Of a stretch of 64,000 nucleotides of DNA, positions 17,478-26,343 are shown in pieces. The position numbers were made by a program, and so were the translations under genes. This DNA comes from Actinomadura sp. WMMA1423 (GTDB lineage: Bacteria; Actinomycetota; Actinomycetes; Streptosporangiales; Streptosporangiaceae), in contig NZ_CP041244.1 of assembly GCF_006547145.1 (NCBI RefSeq), positions 4,216,001 to 4,280,000 on the forward strand. The letters are read 5' to 3'. Below the pieces are notes generated by a model, which had not been told where the DNA came from, did not search any database, and saw nothing but the letters and a program-made list of their open reading frames with translations. Every line of letters starts with the position of its first letter. Position 1 is the first letter of the stretch.

Positions 17478-18304
17478 TTGGTGGCTCCAGCGGTGAGGCC
17501 CCGGATGAACTGCCTGTTGAGCAGCAGGTAGACCGCGAGGACGGGGACTATCGCCAGCGTGGTGCCGGCGGCGATGACACCGGTGTCGCTGGTGAAGCGT
17601 CCCTGGAAGAAGGTGAGCCCGATGGGCAGCGTGCGTACCGATTCGTCCTGGAGGAAGAACAGCGGCACGACCATCTCGTTCCAGGACCACATGAACTCGA
17701 AGACGGTCAGGGCCTGCAGGGTCGGGCGGGCGAGCGGAAGCACGACGGACCAGATGATGCGCAGGTCGCCGGCACCGTCGATGCGGGCCGCGTCGATGAT
17801 CCCCTGCGGGATGGTCTGCATGAAGGCCCGCAGCATGAAGATGGCGAACGGCAGCCCCAGGCACGCCTCGACCAGGATCGCACCGGTCCGGGTGTTGACC
17901 AGGCCGGCGGAGCGCATCTGGAAGAACAGCGGGATGATGATCGACCAGATCGGGATCATCAGACCGAGCAGGAACAGCACGAAGAGCGGCCTCGACAGGG
18001 GCAGCCGCAGGCTGCTGAGCGCGTACGCGGCGGGCACGGCGCACATCAGCACGACCAGCACGGCGCCGGCGGCTATGAGGAGGCTGTTGCCCAGGTAGTC
18101 GGCGAAGTGCGCCTGCGTCCAGGCCTTGACGTAGTTGTCCCATCGGGGCCGGTCAGGCAGCCCGAGCGGGTGGGAGGTGATCTGGGTCGAGTCGCGCAGC
18201 GAGGCTACGCCGACCCACACCAGGGGCGCCAGGGAGGCCACCGCGGTCAGGCAGAGCGCGGTGTATCCGGCGGATCTGGTGATGAGCGACGGACGGTCTG
18301 TCAT
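17474..18304 (-). CDS. CUT1 sugar ABC transporter permease (MalG type)
   Basis: A 276-residue inner-membrane permease with six helices. The EAA loop that contacts the ATPase reads DAARIDGAGDLRIIWSVVLP near residues 185-204. It belongs with the permease at 18309 (spacing four bases) and overlaps the dehydrogenase start. No ATPase gene is present; actinomycetes commonly share an MsiK-type ATPase encoded elsewhere. Confidence 0.9.
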   Translation of the reverse strand: MTDRPSLITRSAGYTALCLTAVASLAPLVWVGVASLRDSTQITSHPLGLPDRPRWDNYVKAWTQAHFADYLGNSLLIAAGAVLVVLMCAVPAAYALSSLRLPLSRPLFVLFLLGLMIPIWSIIIPLFFQMRSAGLVNTRTGAILVEACLGLPFAIFMLRAFMQTIPQGIIDAARIDGAGDLRIIWSVVLPLARPTLQALTVFEFMWSWNEMVVPLFFLQDESVRTLPIGLTFFQGRFTSDTGVIAAGTTLAIVPVLAVYLLLNRQFIRGLTAGATK

Positions 18305-18308
18305 GGGG

Positions 18309-19238
18309 TCAGTCCCTTTCCCGCAGGCGCAGGAAGACGATGGTGATGATCAGGGTGAGGAGGGTGAGGATCACCGCCGCCGCGGCGCCGTAGCCGACCT
18401 GCCGGGTCATGAAGGCCAGGGAGTAGATGTAGTACGCCACCACCTCGGTCGACCCGCCGGGACCACCGCTGGTCATGACGTAGACCAGGTCGAACGTGCG
18501 GAGCGTGTTGATGAACGAGACGATCAGCAGCAACGTGATCTGTGAGCGCAGCCCCGGGATGGTGATGTGGCGGAACTGCGCCATCGGACCCGCGCCGTCG
18601 ATCGACGCGGCCTCGAAGAGGCTCCGGTCGAGGTCCTGCAGGCCGGCCATGAAGATGACCATGGCGAAGCCGAAGTAGGTCCAGTTCGCCGTGGCGATGA
18701 TCGCGGGCATCGCGGTCGACTCGTCGGACAGCCAGCCCGTCGCCAGCGGCCCGGCCTCCACGGTTCGCAGGGCGTTGTTGAGCAGCCCCCAGTTGGGGTT
18801 GTAGACGAAGTCCCAGACGATCCCGACGACCACCAGCGACATGGTCGCCGGTACGAAGAAGATGGTCCGGAAGGCAGCGCGGCCCCGGATCCATGTCGCG
18901 GACAGCAGCGCAGCCAGCGCGAGCCCGAACCCCTGGGCGAGCCAGCTTCCGGCGACCCACTTGAAGTTGTTGAGCAGGGCACCGCTGAAGCGGTCGTCGC
19001 CGACGAGCCTCCGGTAGTTGTCCAGCCCGGTCCAGGTCGGTGAACCGGTCAGCCCGTCCCACCGGGTGAAGCTCAAATAGATCGTCTGGCAGATCGGCAC
19101 GAGCAGGAAGGCACCGTACAGGAGCGCCGCCGGCAGCAGCAGCGCGTACCCACCGGCCATACGCCGGGTGCGCGGCAACCGGCCGGGCCGGTTGCCGGCC
19201 CGGTGGCGCCTCCCCGGTGCAACCCGGCTGGGGACCAC
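18309..19238 (-). CDS. CUT1 sugar ABC transporter permease (MalF type)
   Basis: A 309-residue permease from a GTG start, or 282 residues from the ATG at 19157. It has a basic N-terminal tail and six helices. The EAA loop (LFEAASIDGAGPMAQFRHIT) lies at about residues 208-227, and TSGGPGGSTEVVAYY is typical of the MalF branch. Directly upstream, where the solute-binding protein should be, only a signal-peptide remnant is left. Thus the importer may rely on a binding protein encoded elsewhere. Confidence 0.88.
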   Translation of the reverse strand: MVPSRVAPGRRHRAGNRPGRLPRTRRMAGGYALLLPAALLYGAFLLVPICQTIYLSFTRWDGLTGSPTWTGLDNYRRLVGDDRFSGALLNNFKWVAGSWLAQGFGLALAALLSATWIRGRAAFRTIFFVPATMSLVVVGIVWDFVYNPNWGLLNNALRTVEAGPLATGWLSDESTAMPAIIATANWTYFGFAMVIFMAGLQDLDRSLFEAASIDGAGPMAQFRHITIPGLRSQITLLLIVSFINTLRTFDLVYVMTSGGPGGSTEVVAYYIYSLAFMTRQVGYGAAAAVILTLLTLIITIVFLRLRERD

Positions 19239-19239
19239 G

Positions 19240-19464
19240 GGTCAGCCGGCCGGTGCTGGGCGCCTCCGCCGAGTTGCCGACGCAGGCCGTGAGGCAGAGC
19301 GAGCCTGCCAGCAGCACCGCGAACACCTTCTTGGTGGGCACCGTTCTCTTGGTGGGTCTCTTGGTGGGTCTCTTGGTGGGTCTCTTGGTGGGTGCCGTCT
19401 CGACGGTCTCGACGGGACTCCCCGGAGGGGAGGGGACGCGGAGGTGTTGCCTGCGATGGACCAT
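19240..19464 (-). pseudogene. Remnant of a sugar-binding lipoprotein gene
   Basis: The frame from 19464 (or GTG 19341) encodes a lipoprotein signal: basic start PTKK, hydrophobic core VFAVLLAGSLCL, lipobox LTAC with the lipidated Cys at about 19284, then a short Ser/Ala linker. This is how CUT1 solute-binding proteins begin, and the position before two permeases is the standard one. After about 15 residues the frame runs into the permease gene in a wrong phase, so the roughly 400-residue binding domain is gone. A deletion joining the signal region to the permease is the simplest explanation. Confidence 0.65.
19346..19393 (-). repeat. 12-bp tandem repeat, four exact copies
   Basis: The plus-strand unit CTCTTGGTGGGT occurs four times without a gap (19346-19393). 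On the coding strand it reads as repeated TKRP in the N-terminus of the lipoprotein remnant, immediately before its signal peptide. Confidence 0.95.
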
Positions 19465-19533
19465 GGAACGCTCCAGGTACGAGGGAGAAGAACGTGCTGT
19501 TCGATGTGCCGGCCGGCGCGGTGTCCGAGGACC

Positions 19534-20616
19534 TCAGGCGCCTTCCGCCGCGGCCGGCTCGTGGGTGCGCCCCGCGCGGGCGCCGGACCCGCCCTCGGTG
19601 AGGGCTTCGGCGAAGAAGCGCAGGTGACGGAGACCATCGACCAGTTGTGGCGGCCGTTCGCTCCGGTCCGGAACCTGGATCTGGTCGTAGATGTCCTGGA
19701 ACAGCGCGATCGCGCTGGCCAGGGGCGCCTCGGAGTTCTCCCAGCCGGTGGTGGCGACCTGGCGAAGGCCTCCCGCGGACCCGGTGTCGAGCGCGGTGGG
19801 GCCGTCCTGCCGGGTCATCAGCAGGGATTCGTGGTGGTCGTACTTCCACGTCGCGGTGGCGTCGCGGCCGTCGACCTGGAGGAAGAGGTGGTTGTCGCTG
19901 GCCGGGGAGACCTGGGAGACGGCGATGCTTCCCAGCGCCTCCCCCGCGCTGAACAGGACGCTCGCCTGCGGCAGGCCGGCCGGCCCCGCGTCGCGGATCC
20001 GGGCGGTCGGCCTGGTCGCCGGGACCCCCAGGACGTGCTCGACGAGGTCGATGAGATGCGTGCCGATGTCGAGCAGCACCGGCGAGAAACCCGCGCGCGC
20101 GGGATCGCAGCGCCAGTCCCCCGGTGCGGCATCGAGCTTCCAGCTCTGCAGGTAGTGCCCGCGGACCGCGTGGATCGGGCCCAGCATCCCGCCCGCGACC
20201 AGTTCGCGTAGCCGCCGCACCAGCGGCAGGTAGCGGTACTTGTAGCACAGGAACGCCTTCCCCATGCCGCGAGTGGTGAGCCTGACCATCTCGGCCGCGT
20301 GCGCCACCGTGGCGGCCACGGGCTTCTCGCAGACGACGTGCTTGCCCGCCAGAACGGCCGCCCGGACCACCGGCAGATGCTCGTCGTTGGGAGTGCACAC
20401 GTGCACCACCTCCGTCTCGGGGTCGGCGACCAGCTCCCGGTAGTCGCCCCATCGGGGGACGCCGAGCCGGCGCGCCGTCTCCCGCGCCGTCCGCTGGGAG
20501 GAACCCGCCACCGCCACGACCGAGGCGTTCCGTACGTGACCCAGCGCCTGGGCGTGCACGGCCCCGACCCCACGCCCACCGACGATCAGCGTCCGCAACT
20601 GCTGCGGGACGCTCAT
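19534..20616 (-). CDS. Gfo/Idh/MocA family oxidoreductase
   Basis: A 360-residue NAD(P)-dependent sugar or inositol oxidoreductase. The nucleotide-binding motif VGGRGVGAVHAQAL is at residues 12-25 and the family motif EKP at 97-99. The substrate-domain segment DIGTHLIDL is near residue 183. The ATG overlaps the stop of the ROK regulator (ATGA), so both belong to one transcript with the importer genes downstream. The substrate is not predictable from sequence; the permease context suggests an imported sugar derivative. Confidence 0.88.
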   Translation of the reverse strand: MSVPQQLRTLIVGGRGVGAVHAQALGHVRNASVVAVAGSSQRTARETARRLGVPRWGDYRELVADPETEVVHVCTPNDEHLPVVRAAVLAGKHVVCEKPVAATVAHAAEMVRLTTRGMGKAFLCYKYRYLPLVRRLRELVAGGMLGPIHAVRGHYLQSWKLDAAPGDWRCDPARAGFSPVLLDIGTHLIDLVEHVLGVPATRPTARIRDAGPAGLPQASVLFSAGEALGSIAVSQVSPASDNHLFLQVDGRDATATWKYDHHESLLMTRQDGPTALDTGSAGGLRQVATTGWENSEAPLASAIALFQDIYDQIQVPDRSERPPQLVDGLRHLRFFAEALTEGGSGARAGRTHEPAAAEGA

Positions 20617-21833
20617 CGCCGAGCCCCCCGGCCGCCCGCCGCGTCAACGGCGAGCCGCTCCAGCGTGTCGGCGAAGTGCTCGGCGGCGAAGGCCTGGTCC
20701 AGGGCGAGCAGCGCGGCCCCGAGCATCCCCGAGTCGGGGCCGAGCGGCGAGGGGGCGATCACGAGATCACGGGTCGCCAGCGCCAGCGCGTTGCCGTACA
20801 CGACCTTGCGGACCCGTGCCAGGAACTGGTTCCCGGACGCCCCGAGACCGCCGGCGATGACGACGATCGACGGGTTGAAGAAGTCCACGCAGACCGCGAT
20901 GGTGCGGCCGATGTTCTCCGCCGCTTCGCGCAGCAGCAGGCTGCTGGGCTCGTCGCCCTCCTCGGCGAGGCGGACGATGTCCTCCACACGTGGCCGACCG
21001 GCCGCGAAAAGGGTGTGCAGCGGCCCGCCCGGATGCTTGGCCGCCACGATCGCCGCCTCGTGCAGCAGTTCCTCACCGCCCGCCATGCTCACCAGGCTCC
21101 CGGCGCAGCCCTGCGCGCCGCGGTGCAGCATTCCGTTCGAGATCAACCCGGCGCCCACCCACGCGCCGATCTTGATGACCAGTGCGTTGTCGTGGCCGCC
21201 GGCGGCACCGATCCGCGACTCGGCCAGCGCCATCAGGTTCACCTCGTTGTCGACCCAGGCCGGCACGCCGAACCGGCGCTCCAGCCAGTCCTTGATGGGG
21301 AACTCGTGCCAGTCGGGGTTGACCGGAGGGGCGACCGTCCGTCCGGTGGTGAACTCGACCGGCGCCGGGACCCCCAGCCCGATACCGCAAAGCCGGGCGT
21401 CGGGCGCGGCGTCCCGGGCGCAGGAGGCCATGACCGCGGCGAGGGCCTTCAGCACCACCTCCGGGCTGCCGGCCATGTCCAGTGCCTCCTCGGCGACGCG
21501 CAGGGGCCGCCCGTGCAGGTCGGCGGCCGCCGCCCGGACGTGCGTCATGCCGAGTTCCGCGGCGAGGACGAACCCCTTCTGCGCCGCCAGCCGCAGCCCC
21601 TTCGCCGGCCGCCCGCCCGAGCTGGGGAGCATCCCCGTCGAGGTGAGGACTCCGGCCGCCAGCAGATCCTGGACGCGGTGGTTGACCACCGTCTTGCTCA
21701 AAGCCGTGTCGGCTGCGATCTCGGTCCGGGACAGCCCCGGCCTCGATCGCACCAGATTCACGATCTCCGAGGTCGCCGCGTCCGCGCCCGCGGCACCCTG
21801 CGCCTGATCGCCCACCCGCCTGGTCTGAGACAT
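20613..21833 (-). CDS. ROK family transcriptional repressor
   Basis: A 406-residue protein with an N-terminal winged helix (about residues 20-75, LSRTEIAADTALSKTVVNHRV) and a C-terminal sugar-kinase-like ROK domain (GIGLGVPAPVE near 150, VDNEVNLMALAE near 195). The ROK zinc cysteine cluster is not conserved: the region reads HRGAQGCAGSLVSM. It is the first gene of the minus-strand sugar operon and probably represses it until a sugar binds. A promoter with an overlapping palindrome lies just upstream. ATG 21833 is chosen from domain start. Confidence 0.87.
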   Translation of the reverse strand: MSQTRRVGDQAQGAAGADAATSEIVNLVRSRPGLSRTEIAADTALSKTVVNHRVQDLLAAGVLTSTGMLPSSGGRPAKGLRLAAQKGFVLAAELGMTHVRAAAADLHGRPLRVAEEALDMAGSPEVVLKALAAVMASCARDAAPDARLCGIGLGVPAPVEFTTGRTVAPPVNPDWHEFPIKDWLERRFGVPAWVDNEVNLMALAESRIGAAGGHDNALVIKIGAWVGAGLISNGMLHRGAQGCAGSLVSMAGGEELLHEAAIVAAKHPGGPLHTLFAAGRPRVEDIVRLAEEGDEPSSLLLREAAENIGRTIAVCVDFFNPSIVVIAGGLGASGNQFLARVRKVVYGNALALATRDLVIAPSPLGPDSGMLGAALLALDQAFAAEHFADTLERLAVDAAGGRGARR

Positions 21834-21853
21834 CTTCACTCCAATCTGAGAGC

Positions 21854-21889
21854 ACTTTGGAGTTTGATGGGTCAAAGTTGGGTTGTCAA
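21854..21889 (-). promoter_or_regulatory. Promoter and palindromic operator of the ROK operon
   Basis: On the minus strand TTGACA (21889-21884) is followed 17 bases later by CAAACT (21866-21861). An inverted repeat with arms ACTTTG (21854-21859) and CAAAGT (21873-21878) covers the -10 box and most of the spacer, which suits autorepression by the ROK protein. Confidence 0.6.
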
Positions 21890-22011
21890 TAGTCCTTAGT
21901 CGGCCGCTTGACATCCGAAGTGGCACGGGACGGCCTGAGAGAGCAGGACGCTCCGGGAGCAGAGCGGCCCAGGGGCGGAGCGGCCGACACCCGCGGGGGC
22001 ATCGGGCCCGT

Positions 22012-22833
22012 TCATTTGACGGCCCCTTGCAGCAGGGCCTTGACGAAGTTGCGCTGGAAGAACAGGAAGATCACCAGTGAGGGCAGGATGATCAGCAGTG
22101 ATCCGGCGCAGAGCAGGACGGTGTCGGTGCCGTACTGGCCCTGGAAGGCGCCGAGTCCCCCGGCCACCGTGCGCTTCGCCGGGTCGTCGACGAGGACGAG
22201 CGGCAGCAGGTACTGGTTCCAGGTGGCGAGGAAGAACAGGACCGAGAGCGCGGACAGGGCCGGAGTGGCCAGCGGCAGGTGGATGCGGCGGAAGGTCTGC
22301 CAGGTGCCGGCGCCGTCGATCTTCGCCGCCTCCGTGAGCGCGGTCTCCGCGCCGAGGAAGTGGGCCCGCATCCAGAAGACGCCGAACGGCATCAGCAGCC
22401 CGATGAGCGGCAGGACGATCGCCGACCGCGTTCCCAGCAGGCCCATGCTCTGGATGTTGTAGTAGAGCGGGGTGATGAGCGCCTCGACCGGCAGGGTGAG
22501 GCCCACGAGCAGTACGGCGTAGATCGCCTTTCCGCCGGGCACCTTCAGCTGGGCGAGCGCGTAGCCCGCGGCGGTGGCCATCGCCACGGTGGCCGGGACG
22601 ACGCCCAACACGATCAGAGCGCTGGAACGGAACAGGGCGAGGAAGTTCGCGGCGCTCCACGCGTCCCGGAAGTTGTGCCAGTGCGGGTGGGCCGGCCAGC
22701 TGATTCCCTGCGGAGAGCTGCCCGGTGCCGCGAGGGCCGTGGTGAACATGCTGACCAGCGGCAGGACGGCGAACAGCATCAGCGCGAGCAGGATGGCGGT
22801 GCGGGCGGCGCGCTGCGCGGCGGGGGTCCTCAC
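22012..22833 (-). CDS. CUT1 sugar ABC transporter permease (MalG type)
   Basis: A 273-residue six-helix permease. The EAA loop reads TEAAKIDGAGTWQTFRRIHL near residues 180-199. The GTG start overlaps the stop of the partner permease (GTGA). It is the last gene of the second importer operon; no ATPase gene is present, so a shared one is assumed. Confidence 0.9.
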   Translation of the reverse strand: MRTPAAQRAARTAILLALMLFAVLPLVSMFTTALAAPGSSPQGISWPAHPHWHNFRDAWSAANFLALFRSSALIVLGVVPATVAMATAAGYALAQLKVPGGKAIYAVLLVGLTLPVEALITPLYYNIQSMGLLGTRSAIVLPLIGLLMPFGVFWMRAHFLGAETALTEAAKIDGAGTWQTFRRIHLPLATPALSALSVLFFLATWNQYLLPLVLVDDPAKRTVAGGLGAFQGQYGTDTVLLCAGSLLIILPSLVIFLFFQRNFVKALLQGAVK

Positions 22834-23813
22834 TTCTGCCTCCCCAGGCGCTGGATCGGCCAGATGACGACGAGGACGAGGACGGCCAGGAACACCGCCA
22901 GCGCGGACGCCTGGCCGACGTGCTGCTGGAGGAACGTGAGCCGGTAGATCTCCACGCCGGGGACCATCGTCTGGTAGCCCGGTCCTCCCTGGGTCGAGAT
23001 CTGGATCACGTCGAAGCTGGCCAGGGCGGCGATCATGGTGAACGTCGTGCAGACGACGAGTTCCTGACGCAGCCCGGGCAGCGTCACGGCGAAGAACTCG
23101 CGGAACCGTCCCGCGCCGTCCAGCCGGGCGGCCTCGTACAGGGACGGGTCGATCTTGCCGATGCCGGCGAGCATCAGCACCGTGCAGAAACCGAGCATCA
23201 CCCACACGCCGATCACCCCGACGGCCGGGAGGGCGAACGTGAAGTCACCGAGCCACGCCCGCGTGTGCGAACCGAGACCGAACGCCCGCAGGATCTGGTT
23301 GACGAGCCCGTCCGAGGAGTACATCCACGTCCACGCGATGCCGGCCGCGACGAGCGGCAACACCTGGGGGATGAAGAGGACCACCCGGGCGACGGTGTTG
23401 AACGGGCCCGGCTTGAGCTCCCGGATGAGCGTCGCCGCGACCAGACCGAGTCCGACCGGGAGCACGGTGTAGAACACGACCAGGACGAAGGCGTTTTCGA
23501 CGGAGTGCAGAAGCTCCGCCCGGGTGACGAGCGCCTTCCAGTTGTCCAGCCCCGCCGGGGTGGCCGTGCCGATGCCGTCCCAGTCGTAGAAGGAATACTG
23601 CACCGACTGGAACATCGGGTACAGCACGAAGACCGCGTACATTCCGAACCCCGGCGCCACCCAGAGCAGTGCGCTCCACTGGCGGGCCCCGGCTCGCCGG
23701 GAACGCCGGCCCGACTCACCGGACGCGGGGCCTGCGCCGGCGTCCGCCGTGCTCCGCAGGGCCGGCTTGGTCGAAGCCCTGCCCGTCCCGGGCGGATTGG
23801 AGATCGTCGACAT
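22830..23813 (-). CDS. CUT1 sugar ABC transporter permease (MalF type)
   Basis: A 327-residue permease with a long basic, Ser/Gly-rich N-terminal tail and six helices. The EAA loop (LYEAARLDGAGRFREFFAVT) lies near residue 227, and STQGGPGYQTMVPGVE is typical of the MalF branch. ATG 23813 is chosen because GGGAGG precedes it and it clears the end of the binding-protein gene by 43 bases. An upstream ATG at 23879 would overlap that gene. Confidence 0.9.
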   Translation of the reverse strand: MSTISNPPGTGRASTKPALRSTADAGAGPASGESGRRSRRAGARQWSALLWVAPGFGMYAVFVLYPMFQSVQYSFYDWDGIGTATPAGLDNWKALVTRAELLHSVENAFVLVVFYTVLPVGLGLVAATLIRELKPGPFNTVARVVLFIPQVLPLVAAGIAWTWMYSSDGLVNQILRAFGLGSHTRAWLGDFTFALPAVGVIGVWVMLGFCTVLMLAGIGKIDPSLYEAARLDGAGRFREFFAVTLPGLRQELVVCTTFTMIAALASFDVIQISTQGGPGYQTMVPGVEIYRLTFLQQHVGQASALAVFLAVLVLVVIWPIQRLGRQK

Positions 23814-23856
23814 TGGGCCTCCCGATAGGGACCGGACCGGATCGCCGGGGGCGGCG

Positions 23857-25212
23857 TCAGCGCCCGAGATCGCGCTCATAGTCGTCCTGGACCTTGGCCG
23901 CGAACGCCTTCGGCGACGTCTTGCCGCTCAGCAGGAGCTGCGTCTGCGGCACCAGGGTGTTCACGTGGATCGACGCGGTGGCATCGGCCATGAACCCCAC
24001 CAACCCGTCGCTCTTCAGCAGGGTCTGGAACGCCGAGACGGTCGCGGCGACGGCCGATCCGGCCGGCGCGGTCGGCACGGTGGCGTCCGCCGGCCCGGCC
24101 GGGACGAGGCCGCCCAGGGTCACCGTGTCCTGCCGGGCCCGGGGGTCGGTCTGGACGAAGTCGAGGAACGCGGCCGCGACGTCCGCGTGCGGCGACTTCG
24201 CCGGGATCCCCAAGGTGGCGGGGGCGGTCATCGCCCAGGAGGAACCGCCGGCCTCGCCGGGCGGGAAGAGGAAGAAACCGAACCTGCCGGGGCCGGTCTT
24301 GTCCAGGCCGGGGGCCTGCCAGTTCCCGCTGGGGAAGAAGACGGTCTTGCCCTTGGTGAATTCGGCGGGCGCCTTGGTCTGGTCGATGGCGTTCACATCG
24401 GCCGGCAGGTAACCGGCCTGGGCCCAGCGGTGCAGCGTGGTGGCGGCCTTCACCGTCGCGGGCGTGTCGATGTTCGCGCCGGGCTTGGCGAAGTTCCAGT
24501 CCTGGACGCCCTGGGCGTTGCCCGCGTAGGCCATCTGCAGGTTCTGCAACGGGTACACGGTCCCCCCGTCCTTGCCGTTGGTCATCAGCGGCTGAAGCCC
24601 GGCGCTCCTGGCCTTGGCGAGGAGCCCCTCGAACTCGGCGACCGTCGCCGGGGGCCGGGCCATCCCGATCCGCTGCGCGAGCGCTTTGTCGTAGTACACG
24701 CCCGTGAGGCCGAAGCCCGGACCGGCACCGTACAGCGAGCCCGTTCCGCGCTGCTTGCCGTCGGCCGCGACGCGGGTCGCGGCGAACTGCGACTGCGGCC
24801 AGCCGTCCCAGCCGTAGGCCTTCGCATAGGGGTCGAGGTTCGTCAGGAGGCGGTTGTTGACCAGGTTGCCGAACTGGGGGACCCGGACCAGGTCCGGCAC
24901 TTCGCTGCCGGCGAGGATGTGCGCGATGTTCGTGGTCAGCGCGCCGTAGTCCTGGCTGGTCACCTTGACGGTGACGTTGGCGTGCTCCGCGTGGAACAGC
25001 TTGCCGAGAGCCGTGAAGAACGGCACGTCCGTTCCGCTGGTGACGAGCAGGTTCAGCGTGACGGGCTTGGTGCCGATGCCTGTGTTCACCGGCTTGGACG
25101 GCTTGTCCGCCTCGGACGTCGCGCCCGGTGCGCACGCGGTGGCGAGCAGCACTCCGGCCGCCGCGACGGCGGCCGTCACGGCGGCCCTGCGGTAGTGGGT
25201 CAGTGATCGCAC
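23857..25212 (-). CDS. Sugar-binding lipoprotein of CUT1 importer
   Basis: A 451-residue extracytoplasmic solute-binding protein. The lipoprotein signal ends LLATACAPG with the lipid-modified Cys near residue 27. The mature part has the class II binding-protein fold of family 1: TLNLLVTSGTDVPFF, DLVRVPQFGNLVNN, GVYYDKALAQRIGM, FPSGNWQAPGLDK. AAGGA precedes the GTG start. It lies 17 bases behind the hydrolase gene and 43 before its permeases, so the four genes form one operon. The ligand is not predictable. Confidence 0.9.
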   Translation of the reverse strand: MRSLTHYRRAAVTAAVAAAGVLLATACAPGATSEADKPSKPVNTGIGTKPVTLNLLVTSGTDVPFFTALGKLFHAEHANVTVKVTSQDYGALTTNIAHILAGSEVPDLVRVPQFGNLVNNRLLTNLDPYAKAYGWDGWPQSQFAATRVAADGKQRGTGSLYGAGPGFGLTGVYYDKALAQRIGMARPPATVAEFEGLLAKARSAGLQPLMTNGKDGGTVYPLQNLQMAYAGNAQGVQDWNFAKPGANIDTPATVKAATTLHRWAQAGYLPADVNAIDQTKAPAEFTKGKTVFFPSGNWQAPGLDKTGPGRFGFFLFPPGEAGGSSWAMTAPATLGIPAKSPHADVAAAFLDFVQTDPRARQDTVTLGGLVPAGPADATVPTAPAGSAVAATVSAFQTLLKSDGLVGFMADATASIHVNTLVPQTQLLLSGKTSPKAFAAKVQDDYERDLGR

Positions 25213-25229
25213 GGGAATTCCTTCGCGGT

Positions 25230-26216
25230 CTAGAGGGGGTCCAGGTGCCGAAAGGCGCGACGCAGGGCATCCCCGGCGACGCCGACGGCGTGGTGCGAGT
25301 CGGTCATCACGCTGAACATCTCGAAGAAGCCGTGGATCTGGCCGGCGTACTCGCGCAGCTCGACGGGCACGCCCTCGGCCCGCAGGCGAGCGGTGTAGTC
25401 CTCGGCCTCGCCACGGAGAAAGTCGTGTTCGGCGGTGATGATCAGCGCGGGTGCGACGCCCGCCAGTGACGGCGCGTGAAGCGGCGACGCGTACGGCCGG
25501 CGGCGCAGCGCCGGATCGGGGACGTAGGTCTCCCAGATGTGCTGGAGGCGCCGGTAGGTGTCGGGACCGAAGCCCGGCCGGCCGGCGAAGCGGGCGTACC
25601 GCCGCTTGAACGCGAGCTTGTGGCCGGTGTCCTCCGTGCTGTCGAGCACGGGGTAGACGAGCAGCTGAGCGGCCATCTCGACCCCGTCGTCGCGAGCCTT
25701 GAGGGCCGCCGCGGCCGCGAGGTTGCCCCCCGAGCTGTCCCCGCCGACGGCGACGCCGTCGAAGGCGCCTCGCGCCCACCGGACGGCGGTCCAGACGTCG
25801 TCGAAGCCGGCGGGGAACGGGTGCTCGGGCGCGAGCCGGTAGTCGACGGAGAGCACGGCGCACCCGCCCCGGTTCGCCAGGGCCCGGGCCACCCCGTCGG
25901 CGGTGTCCAGGTCGCCGTGGATCCAGCCGCCGCCATGTGCCCAGACGAGCACGGCCCGCTCCGTGCCGGTGGGCCGGTAGAGCCGGCCTCCGACGCCGTC
26001 CGCGTCGATCGCCTCGACGGACGCCACGGGTTGCGGCTCGCCCGTCACCGCGAGGACCCGTGCGCGCGAGTCCGCACGCAGGGTGGCGATGTCGGCGGTC
26101 CAGGGGTCGGGCGGCGGCGTCGAGCCCGCGAGGAACCCGCGGACCTGCTCGTGCGGCTGAGGCGGCGCGTCCCCATCGTGGACGTCCGCCCCTTTCTGCC
26201 CGGACTCTGCGCTCAC
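25230..26216 (-). CDS. HSL-family alpha/beta hydrolase (esterase/lipase)
   Basis: A 328-residue serine hydrolase of the hormone-sensitive-lipase family. The oxyanion motif HGGGW is at about residue 94, the nucleophile motif GDSSGGN near 160, and the acid/histidine region (ITAEHDFLRGEAEDY, QIHGFF) in the last third. GTG 26216 follows GGGGGGA; an upstream TTG is less likely. It is the first gene of a four-gene operon with a sugar importer and faces a TetR regulator. A plausible role is de-acylation of an imported ester, which is inference. Confidence 0.87.
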   Translation of the reverse strand: MSAESGQKGADVHDGDAPPQPHEQVRGFLAGSTPPPDPWTADIATLRADSRARVLAVTGEPQPVASVEAIDADGVGGRLYRPTGTERAVLVWAHGGGWIHGDLDTADGVARALANRGGCAVLSVDYRLAPEHPFPAGFDDVWTAVRWARGAFDGVAVGGDSSGGNLAAAAALKARDDGVEMAAQLLVYPVLDSTEDTGHKLAFKRRYARFAGRPGFGPDTYRRLQHIWETYVPDPALRRRPYASPLHAPSLAGVAPALIITAEHDFLRGEAEDYTARLRAEGVPVELREYAGQIHGFFEMFSVMTDSHHAVGVAGDALRRAFRHLDPL

Positions 26217-26248
26217 TCGGTCCCCCCATCTGCGTGAACTCAAGACTG

Positions 26249-26306
26249 ACTGATCGTTCAGTCTGTTTCCGGGAGGTTACTGAGTACTCAGTCAGTTGTC
26301 TATACT
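26249..26306. promoter_or_regulatory. Twin TetR operators with tetR promoter
   Basis: ACTGATCGTTCAGT (26249-26262, one mismatch from a palindrome in the centre) and ACTGAGTACTCAGT (26279-26292, perfect palindrome) share ACTGA-N4-TCAGT. Their centres are 30 bases apart, about three helical turns. TTACTG (26277-26282) and TATACT (26301-26306) form the plus-strand promoter for the tetR gene, with the second operator over its -35 box. The first operator would block the divergent hydrolase-importer operon. Confidence 0.7.
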
Positions 26307-26343
26307 CGAGCCGACCTTTCGTCAGCGCGAGGGAGAACCAGCC

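Noticed and set aside
24965-25195. Small plus-strand frame opposite the N-terminus of the sugar-binding protein
   Set aside because: Antisense to a convincing lipoprotein signal and lacks a ribosome-binding site.
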